From Helicobacter pylori (GTDB lineage Bacteria; Campylobacterota; Campylobacteria; Campylobacterales; Helicobacteraceae): a stretch of DNA of 64,000 bases. How positions within the stretch are numbered: the first letter of the stretch is position 1; each line of letters starts with the position of its first letter. The notes beneath the pieces are model-generated. The model saw nothing but the letters and a program-made list of their open reading frames with translations. It ran no database searches and was not told the DNA's origin. The translations under genes and the position numbers were made by a program. The stretch is from contig NZ_CP011486.1 of NCBI RefSeq assembly GCF_001653455.1, positions 682,001 through 746,000 of the forward strand, given 5' to 3'. This document shows positions 42,498 through 51,485 of the stretch, in pieces.

Positions 42498-43601
42498 AAA
42501 ATTCCCAAAGGACGGTTTGCTATTGTATCCAAAAATATAGCGAAAAGCAAGCAGGTTTTCTAAGATCCCAAACAAGATCATAAAAGTGATAAAACTACTC
42601 CCCCCATAGCTGAATAAGGGTAAGGGAATGCCTACCACAGGGGCTAACCCTAAAGTCATGGCGATATTCACGCTGGAATAAACAAAGATTAAAATAGAAA
42701 TCCCAAGGGCTACAATTTTCAAAAACCAATCGCTGTTGCTCTCAAACATATAAAAAAATAAATGCAAAGTTAAGCCTATATAAATCGCAAAAAGCAATAT
42801 AGCCCCTAAGAACCCAAAACGCTCCACGAAGTAAGCAAAAATAAAATCGCTCGTTGCAATAGGCAAAAATTTGAATTTGGTTTGAGTGGAAGCTTCTTTG
42901 GATTTGCCTAAAAAACCGCCTGAGCCAATAGCGATAATGGATTGCATAACATGGTAATTAGGCTTTTCAGAAAGAAAGTCTGAAATACGCTTTTTTTGGT
43001 AATCATGCAAAAAATGATAAGCGATAGGCGAAGCCACCGTTAAAGCGATTAAAAGAGGGAGCCACACCCTAGTCCTTAAACCCACGATCAATAAAATCCC
43101 AAACCCCATGATTAGCACAATAAGAGCCGTGCCTAAATCAGGCTGTTTTAAAATCAAAGCCGCCGGTAAGCAAATGTAAAAACTAAGCTTTAAAAACATG
43201 CCCCAATCATAGCCCTTAAAAGGGGGTGGGTTGATTTTAATCAAATGCGCCAACAATAAAAGAATGGCGATTTTCACGGGTTCGCTGGGCTGTAGGGTGA
43301 TAGAAGTAAAGGGAATGACTAGCCATCGTTGCGCCCCAAGCTTGCTCGATCCCACAAAATCCACTAACGCTAACAAAATAACGCATGCCCAATAAAACAC
43401 AAAAAGCCACCGATCGAGCTTCCTGAAAGGGATAAAAAACACGATCCAAAAGAGCGCAAACCCTATTGTGTAATAAATCCCTTGCTTCAAGCTCAAAACC
43501 GTGCTGCTCTCAAAAATCAATACAAAAGAAACCACCAATAAGGGGATGATAAACACAAAAGGCAAAAGATCAAAATGCATCCAAATCCTTTTGTCTGCCA
43601 T
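42459..43601 (-). CDS. rodA: SEDS peptidoglycan polymerase RodA
   Basis: A 380-residue inner-membrane glycosyltransferase of the elongation complex with about ten transmembrane segments. Hallmarks are the region FVGSSKLGAQRWL with LQPSEPVKIA, the KQPDLGTALI loop with its essential Asp, and GLAPVVGIPLPLFSYGGSS. Its last 12 residues and stop codon lie within the 5' half of the tRNA gene, which is on the same strand; TAA comes from the tRNA anticodon loop. It begins 22 bases after the phase-variable GTPase gene. Confidence 0.93.
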   Translation of the reverse strand: MADKRIWMHFDLLPFVFIIPLLVVSFVLIFESSTVLSLKQGIYYTIGFALFWIVFFIPFRKLDRWLFVFYWACVILLALVDFVGSSKLGAQRWLVIPFTSITLQPSEPVKIAILLLLAHLIKINPPPFKGYDWGMFLKLSFYICLPAALILKQPDLGTALIVLIMGFGILLIVGLRTRVWLPLLIALTVASPIAYHFLHDYQKKRISDFLSEKPNYHVMQSIIAIGSGGFLGKSKEASTQTKFKFLPIATSDFIFAYFVERFGFLGAILLFAIYIGLTLHLFFYMFESNSDWFLKIVALGISILIFVYSSVNIAMTLGLAPVVGIPLPLFSYGGSSFITFMILFGILENLLAFRYIFGYNSKPSFGNFGFLAQLVRALGS

Positions 43602-43623
43602 GTGTTTTTCACACCCCTTAATT

Positions 43624-44833
43624 TTATGGTTTTAATTGTTTGATTGAATCCAAACTGAAATAACTCTCCTTAAAGAGAGAAGTTATCATATCAATTTCAG
43701 GCAAATTGACTTCACCCGTCTCATCATTAAAGCATTTTTCTAGCACTTTCAAATACGCAAACCCAATGCCTTCTGTGATAATGGCAGCGGTTGCACTCCC
43801 TGAAACACTCCCCACAATAGGAATGAATTTAAGGAAACCATTAACGATCGTTCTCCCTACTTGCGCGACAGCGGTTACGCCTAACAACCCTGTGATCAAA
43901 CTTGTGGCTAAAGTTTTATCCAAATCCACTCCAAAAGCGTCATTCATTTTATAGATCATTCCTGCTTGAATGGGCGCAATAGCGAGTGCATCGCTAAAGG
44001 GTATGGGGATAAGCCCAACCGCTCCTGCAGCGCCTGATGCAACATGGATAATGGTCTTGCATTCCTCTATCATAGCTTGTTTTCTTGTTTGGATCTTAAC
44101 CTTTTGAATACGCAAAAAATGGTTTTTCTTATTTTTTATAGCGTCTGAAAGGCATTTTTTCGTTTCATCTACCAATTCTTCTAAACCTTCAACAGGGACT
44201 TTCAACCCCCTAAATGAAAATGCAACGGAATTAACCCTCACATAGGCTCTAATGGAATCTTTAAACCCCCATTCTTCATTGATGATTGTTTGAGTTTCTT
44301 GGACAAATGCATCGCCGGCTTCGGCTTGAGTGTTTGTGAAAACGACAATCGTTGGGATATTCCATTTTTTAGTAAAGCTTAATAGCTCTCTCTCTCTCTT
44401 CAACCCTACCAGAAGTCTCTTTAACGCACAAATACGCCACATCAATAGCCTCTTTTTCATCAAGCTTTTCAAAAGACTCTTCCATTTCTTTTTGAACGCT
44501 TTGCACGGTGTCGTGGTAATCTTTAGCTTCAATGCCTTTAGTGTCCCACAAAATCAAGCCTTTCTTTTCATCAATGTATTTTTCAAGATGCTGAGTGATA
44601 GGCTTTCCTACGCCTGTTTTAGCGATTTCTTCACGAAATAGAGCGTTAATGAGCGAGCTTTTACCCACCCCAGTAGCCCCCATGAGCAAAATATTCATCT
44701 TGGGTTTTTCCTTTTTGATGAATTCAAGCATCTTGCTCATGTTCAATCCTCCCTCTTTCCCATCAAGCGTGAATGAGTCGCCTAAAAATCCACGCAAAAT
44801 GCCGTTCAATTTATTATATCCGTCGTGTTCCAT
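43624..44833 (-). pseudogene. Phase-variable P-loop GTPase with DUF697 domain (OFF)
   Basis: Two overlapping frames make one gene interrupted at an AG repeat. The front part starts at ATG 44833 and has G1 GATGVGKSS (residues 52-60), WDTKG as G3 and …KETSGRVEERER. The rest continues as ELLSFTKKWNIPTIVVFTNTQ (G4-like) and a DUF697-type hydrophobic helical domain (AAGAVGLIPIPFSDALA…). With (AG)7 the front frame ends soon after as AIKLY. With (AG)8, or five or eleven, the full 403-residue protein would be read. So the gene is intact but switched off here. It lies just upstream of rodA on the same strand; function unknown, possibly membrane-associated. Confidence 0.85.
44386..44399 (-). repeat. 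(AG)7 phase-variation tract
   Basis: Seven CT units on the plus strand, AG on the coding strand, at the break between the two GTPase frames. One added unit restores the frame. Confidence 0.9.
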
Positions 44834-44974
44834 TAGAACCCCCTTTACAAATGATCTAAGCCACTAAAGTGGTGGCACGCCGATTATAGCGTATTAAAAT
44901 AATGGAATAGGATTTTTTAAAGGTTTTGAGTAGAATAATGGTTTTTAAAAATGCAAAAATAATAAAAGGTTTGA

Positions 44975-45955
44975 ATGCAAAAAGTTTTCATCGCCCCCAA
45001 AAATTACAAACGCATTGATGAATTTTTAGCCAAAGAATTGCAAATTTCTAAAAATCAGGTATTGAATTTAATTAAAGAGGGGTTGGTGTTTTGTCAAAAA
45101 AAGGAGGTCAAAAAGGGGGGATTAGCCTTAAAAGAGGGCGATGCAATCGCGCTTTTAACGCCTAAAATTACGCCAAAACCCTTAAAAAAAGAGCTTGATT
45201 TAGAAATAGAAGTCATTTTTGAAGATGACGATTTGTTAGTATTGAATAAGCCCCCTAATCTAGTCGTCCATAAAGCCCCAAGCGTGAAAGAACCTACTTT
45301 AGTGGATTGGTTAAAATCTAAAAATTACCAGCTTTCTAATCTAGGCTCTAAAGAGCGCTATGGGATTGTGCATCGTTTGGATAAAGACACAAGCGGAGGG
45401 ATTGTCATTGCTAAAAACAATTTTACCCATGTTCATTTGAGCGAACAACTCAAAACTAAAATGATGGGGCGCTACTATATCGCCTTGCTTTCAACGCCCT
45501 TAAGCCGTAAGGAAGAAAAAATGAGCGTGGAATGTTATTTGGCAAGAAACCCCAATAACCGCCTAAAAATGATGGCGATTAAAAACGAAAAAGGCCGTTA
45601 TTCTAAAAGCGAATTTACTAGCTTGCTGACTTCTCAAAATAACTTCAATTTGATAGGGGCTAAATTATACACCGGGCGCACGCACCAGATCAGAGCGCAT
45701 TTAGAATATTTAAACAGACACATCATAGGCGATAATCTTTACGGGCTTAATGAAGCGCTCCTTAAAGAAGAAATAAGAATCATGCTGCATGCCTATTTGA
45801 TAGAGTTCAAACACCCTAGAAGCGAGCAAAAACTGCGCTTTAAAGTTCCCCTATTAAAGGATATGTTAGAATATCTTAAAAAAATTTTTGACAAGGAGAA
45901 TTTAGATGAGGTCTTGGATGAAGAAAAAATACTTCATGCTTTTAGTGCAAAGTAG
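44975..45955 (+). CDS. rluD: 23S rRNA pseudouridine synthase, RluD type
   Basis: A 326-residue RluA-family enzyme. Residues about 10-70 are an S4-like RNA-binding domain (KRIDEFLAKELQISKNQVLNLI). The catalytic motif HRLDKDTSGGIV carries the essential Asp. GRTHQIRAHL and GDNLYG are the other family blocks. RluD versus RluC or RluA specificity is by convention. Its last 50 bases overlap the next gene. Confidence 0.9.
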   Translation: MQKVFIAPKNYKRIDEFLAKELQISKNQVLNLIKEGLVFCQKKEVKKGGLALKEGDAIALLTPKITPKPLKKELDLEIEVIFEDDDLLVLNKPPNLVVHKAPSVKEPTLVDWLKSKNYQLSNLGSKERYGIVHRLDKDTSGGIVIAKNNFTHVHLSEQLKTKMMGRYYIALLSTPLSRKEEKMSVECYLARNPNNRLKMMAIKNEKGRYSKSEFTSLLTSQNNFNLIGAKLYTGRTHQIRAHLEYLNRHIIGDNLYGLNEALLKEEIRIMLHAYLIEFKHPRSEQKLRFKVPLLKDMLEYLKKIFDKENLDEVLDEEKILHAFSAK

Positions 45956-47165
45956 TGTGGTATTAGCGATTTTTATAGGATGTTCTTCTACCAGGAATCA
46001 TACTTTTTCAGCCCTTAACAATAAAGAAAATATAGACACAAAGCTACCGGTAGTCCATTCTGTTAAAACCATTAACGATGTGAGTTCAGTGGGCTTTGAA
46101 TGGCCTAAAATTGATGACACTTACGATATTGACGGGTTTATTTTATATCGCTTGAAAAAAGACTCCCAGCTCAAAAGAATCGCTACCATTAAAAACCCTT
46201 ATGCGACCCACTATTATGATGAGGGGCTAGAAACAGAGAGTTCTTACACTTATCAGATCGCCACTTACAAAGCCGATAAAGTCTCTAACCTTTCAGAGCC
46301 TATTTCAGTCAAAACCTCTTTTATCAATCCCGTAGAAAGCGTGTTTGCAAGCCTTGAATACCCTAAAAGCGTGAAAGTTTTTTGGAGCCCGCACCCTAAC
46401 CCTAGCGTTTCTAAATACATCATTCAAAGGCAAAATAAAGACGGCAAATTTGTCAGCGTGGGGGCTGTTAGAAACCGCTTGTTTGTGGAATTTTTTGATA
46501 AAGATTTAGAAGACGGGAAAAAATACCGCTACCAAGTCGTTGCAGAAAATTTCATGGGCGATAAATCTAGGCCTAGCATCATAGTGGAGGGAAAAACCAA
46601 AGATTTACCCAAAGAAATCACTAATGTCAGAGTGAGTCAAAACCTCACGCGACAAATTGAATTGAGTTGGGATAAATCCCCAGAAGAAGATGTGGTGGCT
46701 TATCGCATTTACGCTTCCAATAACCGCAACGATAAATACAAATTCATCGCTCAAACCACCAACACTTCCTATGTGGATAAGATAGAAAAAGACAACCTCG
46801 CTCGTTATTATAAAGTCGTCGCCCTAGACAAAACGCACCTTGAAGGGGCTTTACCCAAAGAGCCTGCAATGGGTGAGACCGCTGACAGGCCTGAAGCCCC
46901 TGTTATCGTCAAAGGGGCTATTCAAGACTCTTCAGCCCTAATCCAGTGGGAAAACAACCCAAGCGCTAAGATAGCCACTTACGCGGTGTATCGTTTTGAA
47001 GCCAACTCCAAAACCCCTTTGCGTTTTGGGAATATCACCAAAAACCAATTCGTGGATAAGGACATGAAAGTGGGTGTGCCTTATCGCTATCAAGTAGTGA
47101 GCGTGGATAAAGATGGTTTAGAATCGCACCCCAGCAAAGAAGTGCGTTTGTTTTTAGAGCGCTAA
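45906..47165 (+). CDS. Lipoprotein with fibronectin type III repeats
   Basis: A 419-residue envelope protein. The ATG at 45906 follows AAGGAG. Residues 1-26 are a lipoprotein signal with Cys26 (AIFIGCSS). About four repeats of 90-95 residues follow, each with a W/Y pattern (SWDKSPEEDVVAYRIYAS; KVFWSPHPNPSVSKYIIQ; LIQWENNPSAKIATYAVYR) and a closing YRYQVV(A/S)xxxxG, typical of FN3 domains. The Ser after Cys suggests outer-membrane sorting. Function unknown; FN3 domains often bind proteins or carbohydrates. Confidence 0.88.
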   Translation: MRSWMKKKYFMLLVQSSVVLAIFIGCSSTRNHTFSALNNKENIDTKLPVVHSVKTINDVSSVGFEWPKIDDTYDIDGFILYRLKKDSQLKRIATIKNPYATHYYDEGLETESSYTYQIATYKADKVSNLSEPISVKTSFINPVESVFASLEYPKSVKVFWSPHPNPSVSKYIIQRQNKDGKFVSVGAVRNRLFVEFFDKDLEDGKKYRYQVVAENFMGDKSRPSIIVEGKTKDLPKEITNVRVSQNLTRQIELSWDKSPEEDVVAYRIYASNNRNDKYKFIAQTTNTSYVDKIEKDNLARYYKVVALDKTHLEGALPKEPAMGETADRPEAPVIVKGAIQDSSALIQWENNPSAKIATYAVYRFEANSKTPLRFGNITKNQFVDKDMKVGVPYRYQVVSVDKDGLESHPSKEVRLFLER

Positions 47166-47175
47166 AAGAGTTTGA

Positions 47176-48372
47176 ATGCCCCATTTTTTAGCCAAGTTAG
47201 ATTCCAAACCTTTAGAATACCCACTAATAAATGGGGATTTTTGTTTTCATAGGGAATTTTCAAGCTTAAAACACCCCACTAAAAGCTGTGTGTATGCAAG
47301 TTTTAAAAATCACATTTTTTTATTGCAAAAAATCAGGCGAGCCAATGATTTTTTAATCAAAAGCGAAAAAGCAACGCCTTTAAAAAGAGAGGTTTTAAAA
47401 CAAGCTTTAAGGATTTATTCGCAATCTTTTGAAGTGATTTCGCATAATTTGCAAGAAAATTCTAAACATGCAAGCGAAAAAAAAGCCCTTGATTTAGAGA
47501 ATTTTGAAGACTTTATCAAAGAAAATCAAGCCCCTATTTTAGCCGAAATTGGTTTTGGGAGCGGGCGGCATTTGATAGAATTAGCCAAAAACAACCCCAC
47601 TAAAACATGTTTAGGGATAGAAATTTACACCCCCTCTATCGCGCAAATCTTAAAACAAATAGAGTTATGGGATTTAAAAAATTTGCATGTGTTGCAAGGC
47701 GATGGCCGTTTAATTTTAGAGAGCATGCCACACCATAAATGCGAGAAAATTTTTGTGCATTTCCCTGTGCCATGGAATGAGAAAAAACACCGCCGAGTGT
47801 TAAGCGAAAGGTTTTTAAATGAAGCTTTAAGGGTTTTAAAACCTAAAGGGTTTTTGGAATTACGCACCGATGATGCGCTTTATTTTGAAGACAGCCTAAA
47901 ATTAGCCCTAAAACATTTTAAAAGCGAAATAGAAATCAAAAAAAACGCTCAAATCCCGGTTGTCAGCAAGTATGAAGCGCGTTGGAATAAACTCAAAAAA
48001 GATATTTATGATTTAAGAATTTATTCTTTAGAATCCAATGAAACCCCTTGCAATAACCATGCATTTGATTTTTCTTTTGATACAATAACGCTTGATCAAA
48101 AGAGCGTTGGAACGATTTTAAAAACCCCAAAAATCATTAAAGAAGGGTATTTTGTGCATGTTTGCAATATTTATGAGAATCAAGGGGATTTTTTAGTGGA
48201 ATTGAGCATGGGGGATTTTGACTGGCCTGTGCGTTTGTTTGTTTTATTGGCAAAAAATCAAGTTTTTTACCTCAATAAAAGCCCCTTAAAAACTTTAAAC
48301 AACTACAAAGCGCATCTTTTGCTTCAAAATATCCTAAAGGAATTTGATGAGTATCATCATTGCAGCGAATAA
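47176..48372 (+). CDS. trmB: tRNA (guanine-46-N7)-methyltransferase, extended
   Basis: TrmB methylates G46 of tRNA variable loops. The SAM motif EIGFGSGRHLIELA begins near residue 120. GIEIYTPSI, HFPVPWNEKKHRR and LRTDDALYFE complete the catalytic core. At 398 residues it is far longer than the enteric enzyme (about 240), because of an N-terminal domain of about 110 residues and a C-terminal addition of about 90; such long forms occur in Epsilonproteobacteria. Its 3' end overlaps the ftsE start by 26 bases. Confidence 0.92.
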   Translation: MPHFLAKLDSKPLEYPLINGDFCFHREFSSLKHPTKSCVYASFKNHIFLLQKIRRANDFLIKSEKATPLKREVLKQALRIYSQSFEVISHNLQENSKHASEKKALDLENFEDFIKENQAPILAEIGFGSGRHLIELAKNNPTKTCLGIEIYTPSIAQILKQIELWDLKNLHVLQGDGRLILESMPHHKCEKIFVHFPVPWNEKKHRRVLSERFLNEALRVLKPKGFLELRTDDALYFEDSLKLALKHFKSEIEIKKNAQIPVVSKYEARWNKLKKDIYDLRIYSLESNETPCNNHAFDFSFDTITLDQKSVGTILKTPKIIKEGYFVHVCNIYENQGDFLVELSMGDFDWPVRLFVLLAKNQVFYLNKSPLKTLNNYKAHLLLQNILKEFDEYHHCSE

Positions 48373-49018
48373 TTTATGCTTACAATACCAGCAAAACGAG
48401 CCGGTCATCAAACATGCTAATTTACGCATCAAACGGAAGGATTTTGTGTTCATTTCAGGGCCTAGCGGGAGCGGTAAAAGCACGCTTTTGCGCTCGTTCT
48501 ATGGGGATTTAAAAGTTTTTAGCGGTAAATTAGAAGTTTGCAATATCAACATGAATAACGCTTCAAAAACGACGCTTTTAGATTTGCGTAAAAATATTGG
48601 CGTGGTTTTTCAAGACTATAAATTGATCCAAGATTACACGATTGAGCAAAACATCAAACTGCCGATGGTGATTTGTGGTGTTAAAAAAGAAGAATGCCAC
48701 TTGCAGTTAGAAAAACTTTTAGGGCATATTGATTTGCGCCATAAGGCTAACCGCTACCCTAAAGAACTCAGCGGGGGCGAGCAGCAAAGAGTGGCGATGG
48801 CAAGGGCTATGGCAAACTGCCCTGAACTCATTTTAGCCGATGAGCCTACTGGGAATTTAGACGATTATTCTAGCGATAAAATCTGGAGCTTATTAAGGGG
48901 CATGAACACGCAATTAAACGCTACGATCGTGGTGGTTACGCACAAATTCCCTAAAAATTTTAGCGCTTATCACCGAAAATTTTATATAGAAGATGGGGAA
49001 GTTTATGAATACTCTTAA
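48347..49018 (+). CDS. ftsE: Cell division ATPase FtsE
   Basis: The cytoplasmic ABC ATPase that drives FtsX to activate septal peptidoglycan hydrolysis. Walker [13 protein letters not shown]-loop VFQDYKLI, signature [15 protein letters not shown], Walker [13 protein letters not shown] and switch His (TTHK-like VVTHKF) are all intact in 223 residues. ATG 48347 chosen over a TTG one codon earlier. It overlaps trmB and ftsX. Confidence 0.95.
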   Translation: MSIIIAANNLCLQYQQNEPVIKHANLRIKRKDFVFISGPSGSGKSTLLRSFYGDLKVFSGKLEVCNINMNNASKTTLLDLRKNIGVVFQDYKLIQDYTIEQNIKLPMVICGVKKEECHLQLEKLLGHIDLRHKANRYPKELSGGEQQRVAMARAMANCPELILADEPTGNLDDYSSDKIWSLLRGMNTQLNATIVVVTHKFPKNFSAYHRKFYIEDGEVYEYS

Positions 49019-49811
49019 AAAACATTTAGCCTTTATCATTCCCCTTGTGGCGTTGTTGTTTAGCTTGGAGTGCGTGTTATTTATCAATCAAGCGATCGTG
49101 CAAAAAGAAAAAAAATTGATTGAAGATTATTCGGTCGTGTTAGCCAGCACGCAAAAATTAAGCTTGGAATTGTTGCGTCAAAATTTTAGCGAAATTATAG
49201 CGCTAAAAGAAATCGATCCTAATTATTCCTTAGAACCTCTCCAAAAAACTCTAGGCTTAGACGGGCTTAAGGAATTAAAAAAAAATTTACCCTTTTTTTA
49301 TTCTTTGCAACTTTCTAGTTTCCCCACTCAAGAGCGTTTAGAAAGCATTAAAGAAAAATTGCTCAAAATCCCTGGCGTTCAAAAAGTTGAAGTCTTTGCT
49401 AAAACTTACATGCAAGTGTATGATCTCTTAAGTTTTATTAAAGTGGCTGTCTATATTTTTGCGTTGGTGGTTTTTGTCTTGTCGGTTTTATTGATGTTTA
49501 AGCAAGTCCGCATTTGGATCTACCAATACCATGAGAGGTTGGAGATTATGGATTTATTGGGGGCTTCGGTGTCTTTTAAAAATGGGTTTTTGTATAAAAT
49601 CGCTTTAATGGATTCTTTAATCGCTAGTTTCATAGCCCCCATGCTCATGCTCTATATCACTTCACAAAAAGGTTTTGAAAAAACGATGGATACTTTGGGT
49701 ATTATAGGAGGCACTTTTATTTTAAACCATTTTTTATGGGGACTGCTTTTTAGCCTTGTGGTCTCATTTGTTTCTGTTTTACTTGTAGCTTGGAGAAGTA
49801 GACATGCATAA
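49005..49811 (+). CDS. ftsX: Cell division protein FtsX
   Basis: The membrane partner of FtsE, with four transmembrane segments: one near residues 8-27, then three in the C-terminal half (about 145-165, 190-220, 235-260). A periplasmic loop (30-140) contacts the hydrolase activator. The C-terminal region MDLLGASVSFKNGFLYK is typical of FtsX. I chose ATG 49005 ([18 protein letters not shown] before it); an in-frame ATG four codons upstream is possible. It overlaps ftsE and the next gene by a few bases. Confidence 0.92.
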   Translation: MNTLKKHLAFIIPLVALLFSLECVLFINQAIVQKEKKLIEDYSVVLASTQKLSLELLRQNFSEIIALKEIDPNYSLEPLQKTLGLDGLKELKKNLPFFYSLQLSSFPTQERLESIKEKLLKIPGVQKVEVFAKTYMQVYDLLSFIKVAVYIFALVVFVLSVLLMFKQVRIWIYQYHERLEIMDLLGASVSFKNGFLYKIALMDSLIASFIAPMLMLYITSQKGFEKTMDTLGIIGGTFILNHFLWGLLFSLVVSFVSVLLVAWRSRHA

Positions 49812-51006
49812 ATTAGGGGTGTTTTTGTTAGCCACCCTACTATTAGCTAACACGCAAAAAGTGAGCGATATTGCTAAAGATATTCAACATAAAGAAACCC
49901 TTTTAAAAAAAACCCATGAAGAAAAAAACCAATTAAACAGCCGTTTGAGTTCTTTGGGTGAAGCGATCCGCTCTAAAGAACTTCAAAAAGTGGAGATGGA
50001 GCGCCAAATGACGGCTTTAAAAAAGAGTCTTGAAAAAAATCGTAACGAAAGTTTGGCGCAAGAAAAAGTCCTAACCAACTACCGCAAGTCTTTGGATAAT
50101 TTGCAAAAACAACGATCGTTTTTGCAAAAAAGGGTCTTTGATGCACTTTTGCAAGATTTTCTTTTTTCGCAAGCCTTAAAGGGGCAAAATTTAGCCTCTT
50201 CTAACGATGTTATTTTGCAAGTGGCGTTTGAAAACTTGCACCAAAACACCCTATCCAAAATGTCGCAATTGAGCCAAGAAGAAAAAGAACTCAACGCGCA
50301 AGCCTTAAAAGTCAAAAGCAGTATCCAAAAAATCTCATCTGTCATAGATGAGCAAAAAACTCGTGAAGTAACCTTAAAATCCTTACAAACCGAACAAAAC
50401 AAGCTCATTTTGAGCATGCAAAAAGATTATGCGATCTATAACCAACGACTAGCGCTTTTAGAAAAAGAGCGCCAGAATTTAAACGCCCTATTGAAACGCT
50501 TGAATATCATCAAACAAACCAGAGAAAATGAAGAGAAAGTCAGTTTGAAAAAATCTTCTCAAGCCTTAGAAGTCAAGCAAGTGGCGAGCTCTTATCAAAA
50601 TATCAACACCACGAGCTATAACGGGCCAAAAACGATCGCTCCTTTGAACGATTATGAAGTGGTGCAAAAATTTGGCCCTTATATTGACCCGGTGTATAAT
50701 TTAAAAATCTTTAGCGAATCCATCACGCTCGTGTCAAAAACCCCAAATGCTTTGGTGCGTAATGTGCTAGACGGGAAAATCGTGTTCGCTAAAGAAATCA
50801 ACATGCTTAAAAAAGTCGTGATCATTGAGCATAAAAACGGCATCCGCACGATTTATTCCCAACTAGATAAAATCGCCCCTACCATTAAAAGCGGCATGCG
50901 GATCCAAAAAGGCTATGTTTTAGGGCGCATTGAGCAACGATTAGGCTTTGAAGTTACCATGAGAGAAAAACACATTAACCCTTTGGAACTCATCGCGCGC
51001 AATTAA
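49804..51006 (+). CDS. EnvC-like degenerate LytM coiled-coil protein
   Basis: A 400-residue exported protein. A signal peptide (MHKLGVFLLATLLLANT) precedes two long coiled-coil stretches (about 20-110 and 150-240) and a C-terminal LytM/M23 fold (about 275-400). The zinc ligands of active M23 peptidases are absent: the YSHL-type His is Gln (TIYSQLD), the HxH is replaced (RLGFEV), and no HxxxD is seen. That is the E. coli EnvC pattern: an inactive peptidase that activates amidases. It overlaps ftsX by 8 bases, so FtsEX-EnvC form one unit here. Its target is probably the single AmiA amidase, not in the window. Confidence 0.85.
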   Translation: MHKLGVFLLATLLLANTQKVSDIAKDIQHKETLLKKTHEEKNQLNSRLSSLGEAIRSKELQKVEMERQMTALKKSLEKNRNESLAQEKVLTNYRKSLDNLQKQRSFLQKRVFDALLQDFLFSQALKGQNLASSNDVILQVAFENLHQNTLSKMSQLSQEEKELNAQALKVKSSIQKISSVIDEQKTREVTLKSLQTEQNKLILSMQKDYAIYNQRLALLEKERQNLNALLKRLNIIKQTRENEEKVSLKKSSQALEVKQVASSYQNINTTSYNGPKTIAPLNDYEVVQKFGPYIDPVYNLKIFSESITLVSKTPNALVRNVLDGKIVFAKEINMLKKVVIIEHKNGIRTIYSQLDKIAPTIKSGMRIQKGYVLGRIEQRLGFEVTMREKHINPLELIARN

Positions 51007-51013
51007 GATTTAA

Positions 51014-51035
51014 CAAATCGTCTTTTTGCCGATAT
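51014..51035 (+). promoter_or_regulatory. Sigma-28 (FliA) promoter of flaG-fliD-fliS
   Basis: GCCGATAT at 51028-51035 matches the FliA -10 element (GCCGATAA), with a TTAACAAA-type -35 about 14 bases upstream at 51010-51017. It lies about 55 bases before the flaG ATG and would read through flaG, fliD, fliS and the FliT-like gene. Confidence 0.75.
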
Positions 51036-51091
51036 TTGGTTATACAAACAAAGAAATAATTACATTTATAGGCAAGAATTTGGAGGTTTTT

Positions 51092-51469
51092 ATGGTCAAT
51101 GAAGTTCAAGGGAGTGGGCTTGGGATTTCTACATCTCATATAAGCGTTCAAACAACCCCTACAAAAGAGATTAATCGCACTAATACTATAAACGCTATAG
51201 AAAACACTATAGATGAATCTAAAACAACCATTGATCCTGAGCAATACAAACCCAAGCTAGAATTATTGAGCGAGCGTTTGAATGAAGAAATGAAGCGTAT
51301 TGGCACGGATATTAATTTTAGTTATAACGACACGATCAAAGGGTTAGTGGTTTCTGTCAAAGACGCTAATGGGGATAAGGTGTTAAGAGAAATTCCCTCT
51401 AAAGAAGCCGTGGATCTTATGCAAAGAATGCGCGATGTGATAGGCATTATCTTTGATAAAAAAGGCTAA
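51092..51469 (+). CDS. flaG: Flagellar protein FlaG
   Basis: A 125-residue late flagellar protein that affects filament length. The C-terminal half carries the FlaG signature LNEEMKRIGTDINFSYNDTIKGLVVSVKD…REIPSKEAVDLMQRMRD (given in parts), while the N-terminal 45 residues are Ser/Thr-rich and variable. ATG 51092 is preceded by TTGGAGG; an upstream TTG frame is not used. First gene of the flaG-fliD-fliS block. Confidence 0.93.
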   Translation: MVNEVQGSGLGISTSHISVQTTPTKEINRTNTINAIENTIDESKTTIDPEQYKPKLELLSERLNEEMKRIGTDINFSYNDTIKGLVVSVKDANGDKVLREIPSKEAVDLMQRMRDVIGIIFDKKG

Positions 51470-51485
51470 AATTTAGGGGTAAAAA

